Positions 6,186 through 12,089 of a stretch of DNA of 22,049 nt are shown one piece after another. How positions within the stretch are numbered: the stretch's first letter is position 1; each line of letters begins with the position of its first letter. The DNA is from a virus. Under the pieces are notes generated by a model that ran no database searches, was not told where the DNA came from, and saw only the letters and a list, made by a program, of their open reading frames with translations. The DNA lies in IMG/VR virus record IMGVR_UViG_3300020446_000092, positions 1-22,049 of that record; one strand, given 5' to 3'. A program made the position numbers and the translations under genes.

Positions 6186-7287
6186 CCATCTCCTCCTGAT
6201 AACGAGTATGATACATGTCGCCACGCCACTCAAACTGGTCTTTTCCTGCGCTGCGGTTTCTAGCAAATGCTTGAGAGAATGTTAAATCCTCTGGGTCTGC
6301 TGGCTTCATTGCTTGAAAAGCGCTTTCTACTGCACCCTTGGCTTGAGCCAAGCGATCTGTGCTTAGTGCCGCAACAGGAAGCCGGGGACGTTCAACATCA
6401 AAGTCCAAGTCAACATCGAGTATGTCACCAAAGTCTACGTCAAGGCGAGGAACATTGAAGTCAATATCAAACCCGTTAGCAACCTTGTTAGAAATGTTAT
6501 AGCCAGTATTTACAACTCTAGCCTGTAGATCCGAAACAAACTCAGGAAGGTTTGGCATATCTGGGAAATCAACTTCCGCTAAATCTATCATCTCAGGAAC
6601 TTCCGGCAGTGCGGCAGCAAAGCGATCAATCCCTTCGCGCATAATAGCATTGAACTCATAAGGAGTCTGTTTATCTAGAATCTTTCCTCCAGCAAGGAGA
6701 GTATCAGAAACAGTATCGTATGCAGCACGAACAAATTTAGCGATATAGTTAGTGTCTAATTTACTGCCGCCCTTGGGAGGAATAGTTCCCGATAAAGAAA
6801 ATCTATAAGTCTGGTCTATATCTTGGGCAGCATACACAGCCTTTGAATAATCATCTTTAGCTTTTCGACTCTTGGGAGACTTGGAGCGATCAAAGTCATA
6901 TGGATCATTGGGAATAACAAAGCCGCCATCGGGAGAATCTTGAAAACGAAAGCCACCAACAGAAGTAAACATTTCAAATACAGGGTCGGTTGCTGACTCT
7001 ACATAAAGATCGAAGTAGTTTCTTGCAGACCTTTTACCGCTATAAAATTTTTCGGGGCGTTCCCCGGAGGCCATAGCCGGATAGTCCTTATACTCAACAT
7101 AGTTGCGACCAGCCTTACGCGCATTGGCAACAGCCTCACGCAATACATCTTTAGCAGGTTCATCTAGCAAAGAAAGGTTCATATCAGTCTGGCTGGCAAC
7201 TTCAATACCTAACGCATTAGTAATCTTGTTGCCGAGATTGAATCTAGCAAAAGCAACAGCGTTAGCTGGAATTATCTTGAAAGCCAT
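6169..7287 (-). CDS. Probable virion protein with FSQAFARNRSAG C-terminal motif
   Basis: 372 aa; first gene of the leftward operon that ends with the portal. The N-terminal third has AMASGERPEKFYSGK followed by a segment with EMFTSVGGFRF and IPNDPYDFDR. The middle is helical (YDTVSDTLLAGGKIL). Residues about 235-315 are rich in Asp, Pro, Leu and Phe with a repetitive feel (DFPDMPNLPEF, FDIDFNVPRLDVDFGDILDV). The end carries FSQAFARNRSAGKDQFEWRG then DMYHTRYQEE, which matches a C-terminal pattern I know from many phage virion proteins (F..AF...R.AG...F.W.G..Y.T). Such proteins are usually internal or tail-associated, but the exact role is unknown. AAAAGG lies 6 bases before the ATG. Confidence 0.78.
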   Translation of the reverse strand: MAFKIIPANAVAFARFNLGNKITNALGIEVASQTDMNLSLLDEPAKDVLREAVANARKAGRNYVEYKDYPAMASGERPEKFYSGKRSARNYFDLYVESATDPVFEMFTSVGGFRFQDSPDGGFVIPNDPYDFDRSKSPKSRKAKDDYSKAVYAAQDIDQTYRFSLSGTIPPKGGSKLDTNYIAKFVRAAYDTVSDTLLAGGKILDKQTPYEFNAIMREGIDRFAAALPEVPEMIDLAEVDFPDMPNLPEFVSDLQARVVNTGYNISNKVANGFDIDFNVPRLDVDFGDILDVDLDFDVERPRLPVAALSTDRLAQAKGAVESAFQAMKPADPEDLTFSQAFARNRSAGKDQFEWRGDMYHTRYQEEMDVQEA

Positions 7288-7503
7288 AACGAACCTTTTG
7301 ACCTAAAAAAAATTTCAGCCCCAATTATACGTTCTTTGTCAGCGAAAGAGAAGGGGGAATGTTGTAGAGCCTTGAGAGGAAATAATGTTTGTTTGAGACC
7401 TGATATAGATAGGACGTCTCCGTTTTTTGCCCCACCCCCCATCTACACTGAGTCACCACGCTAGATTTACGCTCGTCTTTGCCCGGCTCTTTCAAGGGGT
7501 GTA
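7288..7503. other. Intergenic region between leftward operon and small terminase
   Basis: 216 bases without a gene. It holds the TATAAT candidate promoter near its left end, a C-rich tract at 7430-7440 (G-rich on the minus strand), and an imperfect inverted repeat GAGACCT...GTCTC (7395-7420) followed on the plus strand by six T (7423-7428). The repeat looks like a terminator pointing right, but no rightward gene precedes it. No open frame with a ribosome binding site is seen. Confidence 0.5.
7324..7352 (-). promoter_or_regulatory. Candidate promoter for the leftward operon
   Basis: On the minus strand a perfect TATAAT (7329-7324) lies 37 bases upstream of the 372-aa gene start. The hexamer 17 bases further upstream, TTCTCT (7352-7347), is a poor -35, and CTGACA (7342-7337) is too close to serve. 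So either this promoter needs an activator or phage factor, or the match is chance in an AT-rich stretch. Position ahead of a long structural operon favours a real promoter. Confidence 0.4.
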
Positions 7504-7890
7504 TTACCCCAAGTCAATCTCAACCTTGATGTCTCCAGCATGAAGATGCATGTGTTTCTCTGGCGCTTTCAATCCTGCCCTGTCCAACAAATCCTTGGAG
7601 GCTTCAAGCTGCACATACTCAGATTTCGCATTGGCTGACAGTCGCGTCACTTGGTGGAGGGCTTGGGTCGCCTTTGCGCCTAACTCATCTCTTACTCTTT
7701 GCATCATGTAAGACTGCACATGTGGTTTAGCTAAAGCCTTGCTTGCGCTGACTCTTCCCGTTTCACCGTCCGCGTATCCCGCCGCCGCAGCCGCCTCTTT
7801 TATCGTGCCGCCATTGGCTACCAAGTGTTCCACAAGCGCCTCTTGTTTGGCTGTCAATCCTGTATCGGGATTCTTGACCGCATTACCCAT
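7504..7890 (-). CDS. Terminase small subunit
   Basis: 128 aa from the ATG at 7890. The small terminase recognises the packaging site and brings the large subunit to the DNA. The N-terminal half reads as a typical small-terminase HTH: LTAKQEALVEHLVANGGT, then IKEAAAAAGYADG and SASKALAKPHVQSYM. The C-terminal part is helical (oligomerisation) and ends EIDLG, plausibly the tail that contacts the large subunit. The ATG at 7890 has a strong purine ribosome binding site (GGAAGG about 8 bases before); an ATG at 7926 would add 12 hydrophilic residues but has no good site. It is separated from the large terminase by about 3.4 kb of small genes, and its upstream flank carries a perfect hairpin at 7950-7966. 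Confidence 0.85.
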   Translation of the reverse strand: MGNAVKNPDTGLTAKQEALVEHLVANGGTIKEAAAAAGYADGETGRVSASKALAKPHVQSYMMQRVRDELGAKATQALHQVTRLSANAKSEYVQLEASKDLLDRAGLKAPEKHMHLHAGDIKVEIDLG

Positions 7891-7949
7891 TTGCTTGCCT
7901 TCCTTCCTTCCATCTTGCTTGTCCATCGACTAGCACATAATCCTAAGCA

Positions 7950-7966
7950 CGGCACGAGGTGTGCCG
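7950..7966. repeat. Perfect hairpin upstream of small terminase
   Basis: The 6-bp arms CGGCAC and GTGCCG flank a 5-base loop (GAGGT). It lies 60 bases upstream of the preferred small-terminase start (24 bases upstream of the alternative ATG), so it would be in or near that gene's 5' leader. No T-run follows on either strand, so it is not an intrinsic terminator; an operator, leader structure or terminase binding site is possible. Confidence 0.5.
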
Positions 7967-8048
7967 CACTTGCGGAGTTTAAGAGGGTTTGTCAATGAGA
8001 ATCAAGATGCAATTTTGCAACACCCCTTGCACCAATGCAACATGAAGC

Positions 8049-8063
8049 CGGGCGGCAAGCCCG
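8049..8063. repeat. Perfect hairpin in divergent region
   Basis: The 5-bp arms CGGGC and GCCCG flank a GGCAA loop. It is one of three GC-rich dyads in this intergenic region, all upstream of the rightward promoter. No T-run follows. Confidence 0.4.
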
Positions 8064-8080
8064 TCCATGTATAACCAAGC

Positions 8081-8093
8081 CGCGCGTAGCGCG
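8081..8093. repeat. Perfect hairpin in divergent region
   Basis: The 5-bp arms CGCGC and GCGCG flank a 3-base loop (GTA). It lies about 95 bases upstream of the rightward -35 box. Function unknown. Confidence 0.4.
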
Positions 8094-8188
8094 TCCATTC
8101 AACGCCGAGCGAAGCGAGGCCGCGAAAATCTGACGAAAGATTATTGCTAACTTAGTTAAACAACGCAAGATTGTTTCAAACATAGGGC

Positions 8189-8217
8189 TTGCAAATGGGT
8201 ATAACTTTGGGTATAAA
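8189..8217 (+). promoter_or_regulatory. Sigma-70-type promoter of the rightward operon
   Basis: TTGCAA (8189-8194) and TATAAA (8212-8217) are separated by exactly 17 bases, a strong match to the bacterial consensus, 28 bases before the first rightward gene. GGGTATAA occurs twice with a 12-base period (8197-8204 and 8209-8216), so the -10 region is duplicated and could also be an operator. A host-type promoter here fits early transcription by host RNA polymerase. Confidence 0.7.
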
Positions 8218-8231
8218 GAGGAATGATTTTC

Positions 8232-8239
8232 AAGGAGGT
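8232..8239 (+). promoter_or_regulatory. Strong ribosome binding site
   Basis: AAGGAGGT, complementary to the end of 16S rRNA, is spaced 5 bases from the ATG at 8245. It fixes that start and suggests high expression of the first early gene. Confidence 0.8.
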
Positions 8240-8244
8240 AAATC

Positions 8245-8679
8245 ATGTCACAAATCGAATTCAACTTTGAAGCAGCGCAGCGCCACCGTCTTTGTGGCAA
8301 GGCAACCAACAAACTGCCATGCTGTGGCTTGTATGCTTTAAGCAGCCAGTTCGATGTAGACATTCAGACAGTCTATGATTGGTTGGCATATTGGTTCGAC
8401 AAAAAGAAAAACTGGAAAGGTCGGACACACAACGCGCAGCGCCGCGCTTGGGTAAAACAAAACGGCCACGAGTGGGAGCGAGTCGAAGGACACAGAGGCA
8501 AGCAAGTTCTTACAGCAATCAAAGGCCTTGACCCCAACGAAATCTACGACATCGAAACTGGGCAGCATTGCTTGACATATCGAAACGGCTTGCTCATCGA
8601 CCAATACGAAACCAAGTCACCCGAAGCACACGGAAGCCGCAAGCTGCGCGTGCGTCTCATTCATCGAGTTATTAAATAG
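8245..8679 (+). CDS. First early protein; possible papain-like cysteine protease fold
   Basis: 144 aa. No family is certain. A Cys pair sits at the start of a probable helix (LPCCGLYALSS, Cys26/27), and a late segment reads YDIETGQHCLTYRNGLLIDQ, with His108 in one strand and Asp119 at the end of the next. Cys at a helix start followed about 80 residues later by a GH...L....NG...D hairpin is the plan of small papain-like or C39-type cysteine peptidases, some of which occur in phages. A helix-turn-helix-like stretch (VDIQTVYDWLAYWF) and a basic Trp-rich middle are alternatives pointing to nucleic-acid binding. As the first gene of the early operon behind a strong promoter and ribosome binding site, it is placed where host-takeover proteins are often found. 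The functional assignment is tentative. Confidence 0.75.
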   Translation: MSQIEFNFEAAQRHRLCGKATNKLPCCGLYALSSQFDVDIQTVYDWLAYWFDKKKNWKGRTHNAQRRAWVKQNGHEWERVEGHRGKQVLTAIKGLDPNEIYDIETGQHCLTYRNGLLIDQYETKSPEAHGSRKLRVRLIHRVIK

Positions 8680-8691
8680 GAGTAGAAACAG

Positions 8692-9021
8692 ATGAACCTT
8701 TCACGCAAACACTTTGAATTTATCGCAGACGAGATTGCTCCTCTGCTAGAGAAACCAACCAGCATTGAGGTCATAGCTGACAAACTGGTCGCAACAAACC
8801 CACGCTTTGACCATGAAAAATTCACCCAGCGCGCCTTGCGTAATTGGGAAGCTGCAAACATTCCCGCCGAGCATGTCGAAGCATTGGACAATCTGATTAA
8901 TGAAGTGAAGACAGAGAGCAAGCCGGGACTGGTCGCCTCGGTCATGTTCAAGAAAGCCGAGGCCAAACGACAAGCCGAACTGCAAGAAATGTATGCAATC
9001 GGAGAAAATCCAAATGACTAA
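8692..9021 (+). CDS. Conserved phage hypothetical (LSRKHFEFIAD type)
   Basis: 109 aa. The N-terminal half reads LSRKHFEFIADEIAPLLE, then VIADKLVATNPRFDHEKF, a pattern I recognise from small phage proteins that begin (T/S)R.HF.FIA and contain ADAL..TNPRFD..(R/K)F. No biochemical role is known to me. The C-terminal half is a charged helix (KKAEAKRQAELQEMYA). AGGAGT precedes the ATG, 13 bases after the previous stop. It is in the early operon and probably acts in the cytoplasm. Confidence 0.72.
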   Translation: MNLSRKHFEFIADEIAPLLEKPTSIEVIADKLVATNPRFDHEKFTQRALRNWEAANIPAEHVEALDNLINEVKTESKPGLVASVMFKKAEAKRQAELQEMYAIGENPND

Positions 9022-9139
9022 ACTAGGCCGCGACATGATACGGGACGAACTGCACCGCCAAGGCCTCAACCGCTGGCAATGGCGCAAGAGGAAATGGCAG
9101 CGATTCTTAAACTCAATTCTTTTCTGGAGGAAAAAATGA
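9014..9139 (+). CDS. 41-aa basic peptide
   Basis: Frame MTKLGRDMIRDELHRQGLNR, then WQWRKRKWQRFLNSILFWRKK and stop. It is very basic and Trp-rich (four Trp). It overlaps the previous gene by 8 bases and ends in a TGA whose first bases overlap the next ATG (ATGA at 9136-9139), a clear coupling signal. GGAG lies about 9 bases before its start. Such an amphipathic peptide could bind membranes or nucleic acid; function unknown. Confidence 0.6.
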   Translation: MTKLGRDMIRDELHRQGLNRWQWRKRKWQRFLNSILFWRKK

Positions 9140-9507
9140 TTAAATTTTATTTACGCAACATACAAAACAATGGAGGCTGGGTGTCAGGCAAAGAAACATT
9201 TCTTGGCACAGCAGAGACCGAGGAAGTTTATGCGGTAATCACGCCAGCGCTTGAGGAGTATTGCAAGCAAATGGGTGGCGAACTGTCCGAGAGTGTCGAA
9301 GACGACACAAGCGAACTGAATTGGAAGCGAACCATCGGCGTTTATGTCGAAGCATTGGAGGGCAGCAACAAGATTGCAGCAGACGCAGCAGCAAAAGAAC
9401 TTCACTTGATTGCAGACCATTTGAACAAGGAAGGTGTGTCATATCCTGACGGGATACCAGAAACGCCGAAGGTCATTCCGCTAGAAAGTTGGATTAAAGA
9501 TGTTTAG
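9136..9507 (+). CDS. Hypothetical early protein
   Basis: 123 aa from the ATG at 9136 (MIKFYLRNIQNNGGW...). This start is preferred over the longer frame from 9079 because TGGAGG lies 6 bases before it and it couples to the 41-aa gene as ATGA. The protein is acidic, with YAVITPALEEYCKQMGG and a helical DAAAKELHLIADHLNKEG. No family is recognised. It overlaps the following gene by 8 bases. Confidence 0.7.
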   Translation: MIKFYLRNIQNNGGWVSGKETFLGTAETEEVYAVITPALEEYCKQMGGELSESVEDDTSELNWKRTIGVYVEALEGSNKIAADAAAKELHLIADHLNKEGVSYPDGIPETPKVIPLESWIKDV

Positions 9508-9793
9508 GTATGGCTTCACATTAGTAAACCGCGAAGGCACAACGCCAACGCATAGCGAACTCAGCGCAATGTTTGACGCATTGCAGACAGTAACCGGGGC
9601 AAACCTTAACGGCAATGAAGGCTTTTACAATAAGGATGGCAAGCTATTCTATGGTGACAACATCGATCAGCCCGTAACACTAATCAACTATGTAAAGGCT
9701 TCGGTGCTTTGCGGATTCACAAAGGACTACATCGAGGAGTGGTGCTTGGAGTATTGCGAAGAAGGCCGAAGCTGGAACGAGTTACCAGACTAA
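9500..9793 (+). CDS. Hypothetical early protein
   Basis: 97 aa, acidic. It has YGFTLVNREGTTPTHSEL near the start, then DGKLFYGDNIDQPV, and ends with YIEEWCLEYCEEGRSWNELPD. The first residues resemble a small alpha/beta protein but no family is recognised. It overlaps the previous gene by 8 bases and the next by one base (TAATG). Confidence 0.68.
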   Translation: MFRYGFTLVNREGTTPTHSELSAMFDALQTVTGANLNGNEGFYNKDGKLFYGDNIDQPVTLINYVKASVLCGFTKDYIEEWCLEYCEEGRSWNELPD

Positions 9794-9960
9794 TGGCAAG
9801 GAAGAAAGATAAACGAGGCTTGCCAGCGAAGTGCGAGACATGCGGCGAAATTCGCCACGAGTTTGTCGCTTTGCTGGTGAGCATTGAACCAGAGCAGCAC
9901 GAGATAAAGTGCGATGATTGTTATGTAAAGGAGGCAACAAATGTTGGGCGAAAACTATAA
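9793..9960 (+). CDS. Small zinc-ribbon-like protein
   Basis: 55 aa from the ATG at 9793 (MARKKDKRGLPAKCETCGEI...). Two Cys pairs, CETC near residues 14-17 and CDDC about 40-43, make a classical CxxC...CxxC zinc-binding pair of knuckles. The N terminus is basic. The ATG overlaps the preceding stop as TAATG, which decides this start over the longer frame from 9709. A DNA- or RNA-binding or protein-adaptor role is likely but not specified by the sequence. Confidence 0.7.
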   Translation: MARKKDKRGLPAKCETCGEIRHEFVALLVSIEPEQHEIKCDDCYVKEATNVGRKL

Positions 9961-10141
9961 AGAGCCAAGCTTTGAATATGACTTGGTGAAGGCAGTCGCA
10001 CTCTTAAACAGACACATAGAGCAAGAAAGCTTTGTCGAATATGGGACTGAGTCGAAAGTTATTCACGCACGAAATCATGTGCTGAGTGCAATCGGCGCTT
10101 TGCAAGATATGGGGCTAATGACTGATGACCAGCAAGAGTAA
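9941..10141 (+). CDS. Hypothetical early protein
   Basis: 66 aa, one domain, mostly helical: YDLVKAVALLNRHIEQESF, then ESKVIHARNHVLSAIGALQD, ending MTDDQQE. No family is recognised. AAAGGAGG sits 7 bases before the ATG, a strong site. It overlaps the zinc-ribbon gene by 20 bases and the nuclease gene by 17 bases. Confidence 0.68.
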   Translation: MLGENYKEPSFEYDLVKAVALLNRHIEQESFVEYGTESKVIHARNHVLSAIGALQDMGLMTDDQQE

Positions 10142-10463
10142 GGCAAAAGGGACATACCACGAGAAGTGGTTTGTTGACCTGTTCAAACGATGGGGCTTGG
10201 CGGTCAAACGCCAGCCTCTATCAGGCTCACTTGGAGGAGAATATTCGGGCGACTTGGTTATCAACTTGAATGGCCGGGACTACATTGCCGAGGTCAAATA
10301 CCGCAAAGAGAAAGGCTTTCCCTCACCATTCTCAGTTTTGAAGAATCGAGATGTCGCATTGTTCAAGCTAGGCAAAGGTGAGGAAGGCTCACCCAAATGG
10401 GTGCTGATTGTGCCTGACAGAATTATTGAGGAACTAATGGAGAAAGAAAATGGAAGCGATTAA
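10125..10463 (+). CDS. Holliday-junction-resolvase-like PD-(D/E)XK nuclease
   Basis: 112 aa. The pattern is that of the archaeal Hjc / RecB-type small resolvases: KGTYHEKWFVDLFKRWG with Glu13 in the first helix, then QPLSGSLGGEYSGDLVI with Asp43, then RDYIAEVKYR with Glu56-Val-Lys58, then a late basic helix. The catalytic set E...D...ExK is complete. It would cleave branched recombination or replication intermediates before packaging. Its neighbours (DnaA-domain protein, exonuclease, annealing protein, SSB-like protein) fit a recombination-based replication module. It overlaps the gene before by 17 bases and the one after by 14 bases. A VRR-type or restriction-like nuclease is the alternative. 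Confidence 0.8.
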   Translation: MTSKSKAKGTYHEKWFVDLFKRWGLAVKRQPLSGSLGGEYSGDLVINLNGRDYIAEVKYRKEKGFPSPFSVLKNRDVALFKLGKGEEGSPKWVLIVPDRIIEELMEKENGSD

Positions 10464-10872
10464 AATTGAAATGGTTGATGATGTAAAATCAAAATACTAC
10501 TCAGCCGCCAGTGCAACACGCGCAGTGTGCGAAGTGTTTGACATTGAAAGAGAGGAACTATTGGGCAAGAAGCGGTCATTCAAACAGACCAAGCCGCGCA
10601 TGGCGCTTTACTATCTTGCTTATGAGAACACAGCACACACCACCACAACGCTTGGCGAATACATGAACCGAGACCATACCTCGGTCATTCATGGAATACG
10701 CAAATGCAAGCGACTGATGGAAGAAAGCAACATCTACAATTCAAATGTGATGAAGGCTCACTTGCTGGCAATGCAGTATGAAAATGAACGCAAGCCACAC
10801 TTCGAAAAACTAAAAGCAGAAGTGCAGCAAATGGTCGATCGAATTAATATGGAGAGACTCAATGAACTTTGA
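10450..10872 (+). CDS. Stand-alone DnaA domain IV (DnaA-box-binding) protein
   Basis: 140 aa. Residues about 20-92 match the C-terminal DNA-binding domain of the bacterial replication initiator DnaA: VCEVFDIEREELLGKKRS, then KPRMALYYLAYE, then the signature YMNRDHTSVIHGIRK at 71-85. There is no AAA+ ATPase and no DnaB-contact domain; the rest is a helical tail (residues 93-140). It should bind DnaA boxes or similar sites. It might mark the phage origin, recruit or displace host DnaA, or block host initiation. Which of these applies cannot be told from sequence. It is embedded between the resolvase-like gene and an unknown gene with short overlaps. Confidence 0.85.
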   Translation: MEAIKIEMVDDVKSKYYSAASATRAVCEVFDIEREELLGKKRSFKQTKPRMALYYLAYENTAHTTTTLGEYMNRDHTSVIHGIRKCKRLMEESNIYNSNVMKAHLLAMQYENERKPHFEKLKAEVQQMVDRINMERLNEL

Positions 10873-11380
10873 GCAAAGAGAAGCACTGATACATGAGAAC
10901 TTCATCCGCAAGATGACAACAATGTATCTGCCACCAAATAATGTAAAGCAAAGCGATGCATCAAAGAAACTTTATGGCGAGGAACTACGCAAGGCAATCA
11001 ACCAACGATTAAGCAGCGACATACCCAATGCCGAACTGTTCAATGATTTGCTCGGCAAGGTATGGGACAAATGCGTGGCAGCGCATGACTTCCGCATCTG
11101 GTTCACACCTCACTTGGTTGCCAAACATACAGCCAAAGTAAATGCCGAATGGCAACAACGCCAAAGCAAAGCAAACAAATTGTTTGAGATAGCCGGGCAA
11201 GCGGCCGAAGAACGGCCACGGCCTAACAAGCTTGACCCAGCCGGGCAAGGCTGGACAATCGAAAAGTGTGATGCAGCGATTGAATACACCAGACAAGAAC
11301 TGGGCTACACAGCTTCAGCAGATTCTTTTTGCCGCATTGTAGAGAAAGCAAAAGAAAGATTGCTCAATGCACGTGATTAG
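10862..11380 (+). CDS. Hypothetical protein, possible replication accessory
   Basis: 172 aa. N-terminal helices (YLPPNNVKQSDASKKLYGEE) lead to a conserved-looking WFTPHLVAKHTAKVNAEW, then a Pro/Arg linker (EERPRPNKLDPAGQGW) and a C-terminal helical unit (DAAIEYTRQELG). No family is recognised. The 11-base overlap with the DnaA-domain gene means it is probably made together with it; a role in replication is suggested by that position only. Confidence 0.7.
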   Translation: MNFEQREALIHENFIRKMTTMYLPPNNVKQSDASKKLYGEELRKAINQRLSSDIPNAELFNDLLGKVWDKCVAAHDFRIWFTPHLVAKHTAKVNAEWQQRQSKANKLFEIAGQAAEERPRPNKLDPAGQGWTIEKCDAAIEYTRQELGYTASADSFCRIVEKAKERLLNARD

Positions 11381-12044
11381 TCTTTACGATTACACTGGGT
11401 TTGCACTCATGCCGTGGCGCAATGCTGGGTATGAGTGCTACGCCTATGACATTGCTCACGAGGATACGCAAAAGGACGGGATAAACTTCCTTCATGCAGA
11501 CCTTCACCAACAGTCAACGCTTGATGAGATTGCGGCGTTTCACGATGGACGCGCCATGTTCATGTCTTGCTTTCCTGTTTGCACTGACTTGGCTGTGTCC
11601 GGGGCAGCTTGGTTTGCCAAGAAGCGCGAAGCTAACCCACGCTTTCAAAACGAAGCGGCTGGCCACGCAATCGCTTGCGCCGCAGTCGGAGACTATCTTG
11701 GCTGTCCATACTTTGTAGAAAATCCAGTGTCGGTTCTGTCGAGCCTATGGCGTAAACCTGATTATTCCTTTCACCCCTTCGAGTATGGTGGCTATCTGCC
11801 AACAGATGACAAGCACCCGATATGGCCTGACTATATTGCCGGGCAAGACAGGTATTCGAAAAAAACATGCCTATGGACTAATGGCCTATTCAAGATGCCA
11901 AAGAAAAAACCAGTCGACCACACTGTCAAAGGGCGAAGCACGCAGGACTCGCAACTTGGCGGCAAGACAGAAAAGACAAAACGAATTAGATCCGCAACGC
12001 CAAGGGGCTTTGCACAGGCAGTTTTTGAGGCAAACAAATACTAG
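11367..12044 (+). CDS. Small C5-type DNA cytosine methyltransferase
   Basis: 225 aa. Motif I is recognisable as ISLYDYTGF with the acidic YDI at residues 27-29 (SAM binding). Residues 67-78 read SCFPVCTDLAVS, in the place of motif IV, where Cys72 would be the nucleophile of the usual PPC(Q/T) loop; here PV replaces PP. FVENP at 116-120 is motif VI. SATPRGFAQAVFEAN near the end corresponds to the closing motif X region (I..A.P..FA). The protein is much shorter than stand-alone C5 methyltransferases and has no obvious target recognition domain. It could protect phage DNA from host restriction. It overlaps the upstream gene by 14 bases and is followed by the first real gap of the operon (45 bases). 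Confidence 0.75.
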   Translation: MHVISLYDYTGFALMPWRNAGYECYAYDIAHEDTQKDGINFLHADLHQQSTLDEIAAFHDGRAMFMSCFPVCTDLAVSGAAWFAKKREANPRFQNEAAGHAIACAAVGDYLGCPYFVENPVSVLSSLWRKPDYSFHPFEYGGYLPTDDKHPIWPDYIAGQDRYSKKTCLWTNGLFKMPKKKPVDHTVKGRSTQDSQLGGKTEKTKRIRSATPRGFAQAVFEANKY

Positions 12045-12089
12045 ACAAACTGAACCGAATTGGTCTAATTTACATTAAAAGGTAGGTAA

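Larger units (their letters stand above)
7891..8244. promoter_or_regulatory. Divergent control region between the two transcription units
   Basis: About 350 bases lie between the small terminase (leftward) and the early operon (rightward). They contain three perfect GC-rich hairpins: CGGCAC/GTGCCG (7950-7966), CGGGC/GCCCG (8049-8063) and CGCGC/GCGCG (8081-8093). Four TGCA palindromes start at 8008, 8016, 8028 and 8036, spaced 8-12-8. Near the right end is a sigma-70-type promoter pointing right. The small open frames here have no start signals, so I treat the stretch as regulatory. It is a reasonable place for operators, the packaging site or a replication start, none of which can be proven by eye. 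Confidence 0.6.

Noticed and set aside
7395-7428. GAGAC...GTCTC inverted repeat followed by six T, like a rightward intrinsic terminator
   Set aside because: No rightward gene precedes it, the stem is interrupted, and on the minus strand (where transcription is expected) the T-run is on the wrong side.
7430-7440. C-rich tract as a packaging (cos/pac) site
   Set aside because: Homopolymer-like tracts alone do not identify packaging sites, and nothing else at this position supports it.
7992-8363. 123-aa open frame on the minus strand across the divergent region
   Set aside because: No ribosome binding site, it runs through the promoter and into the first early gene, and its composition looks like a chance frame over GC-rich hairpins.
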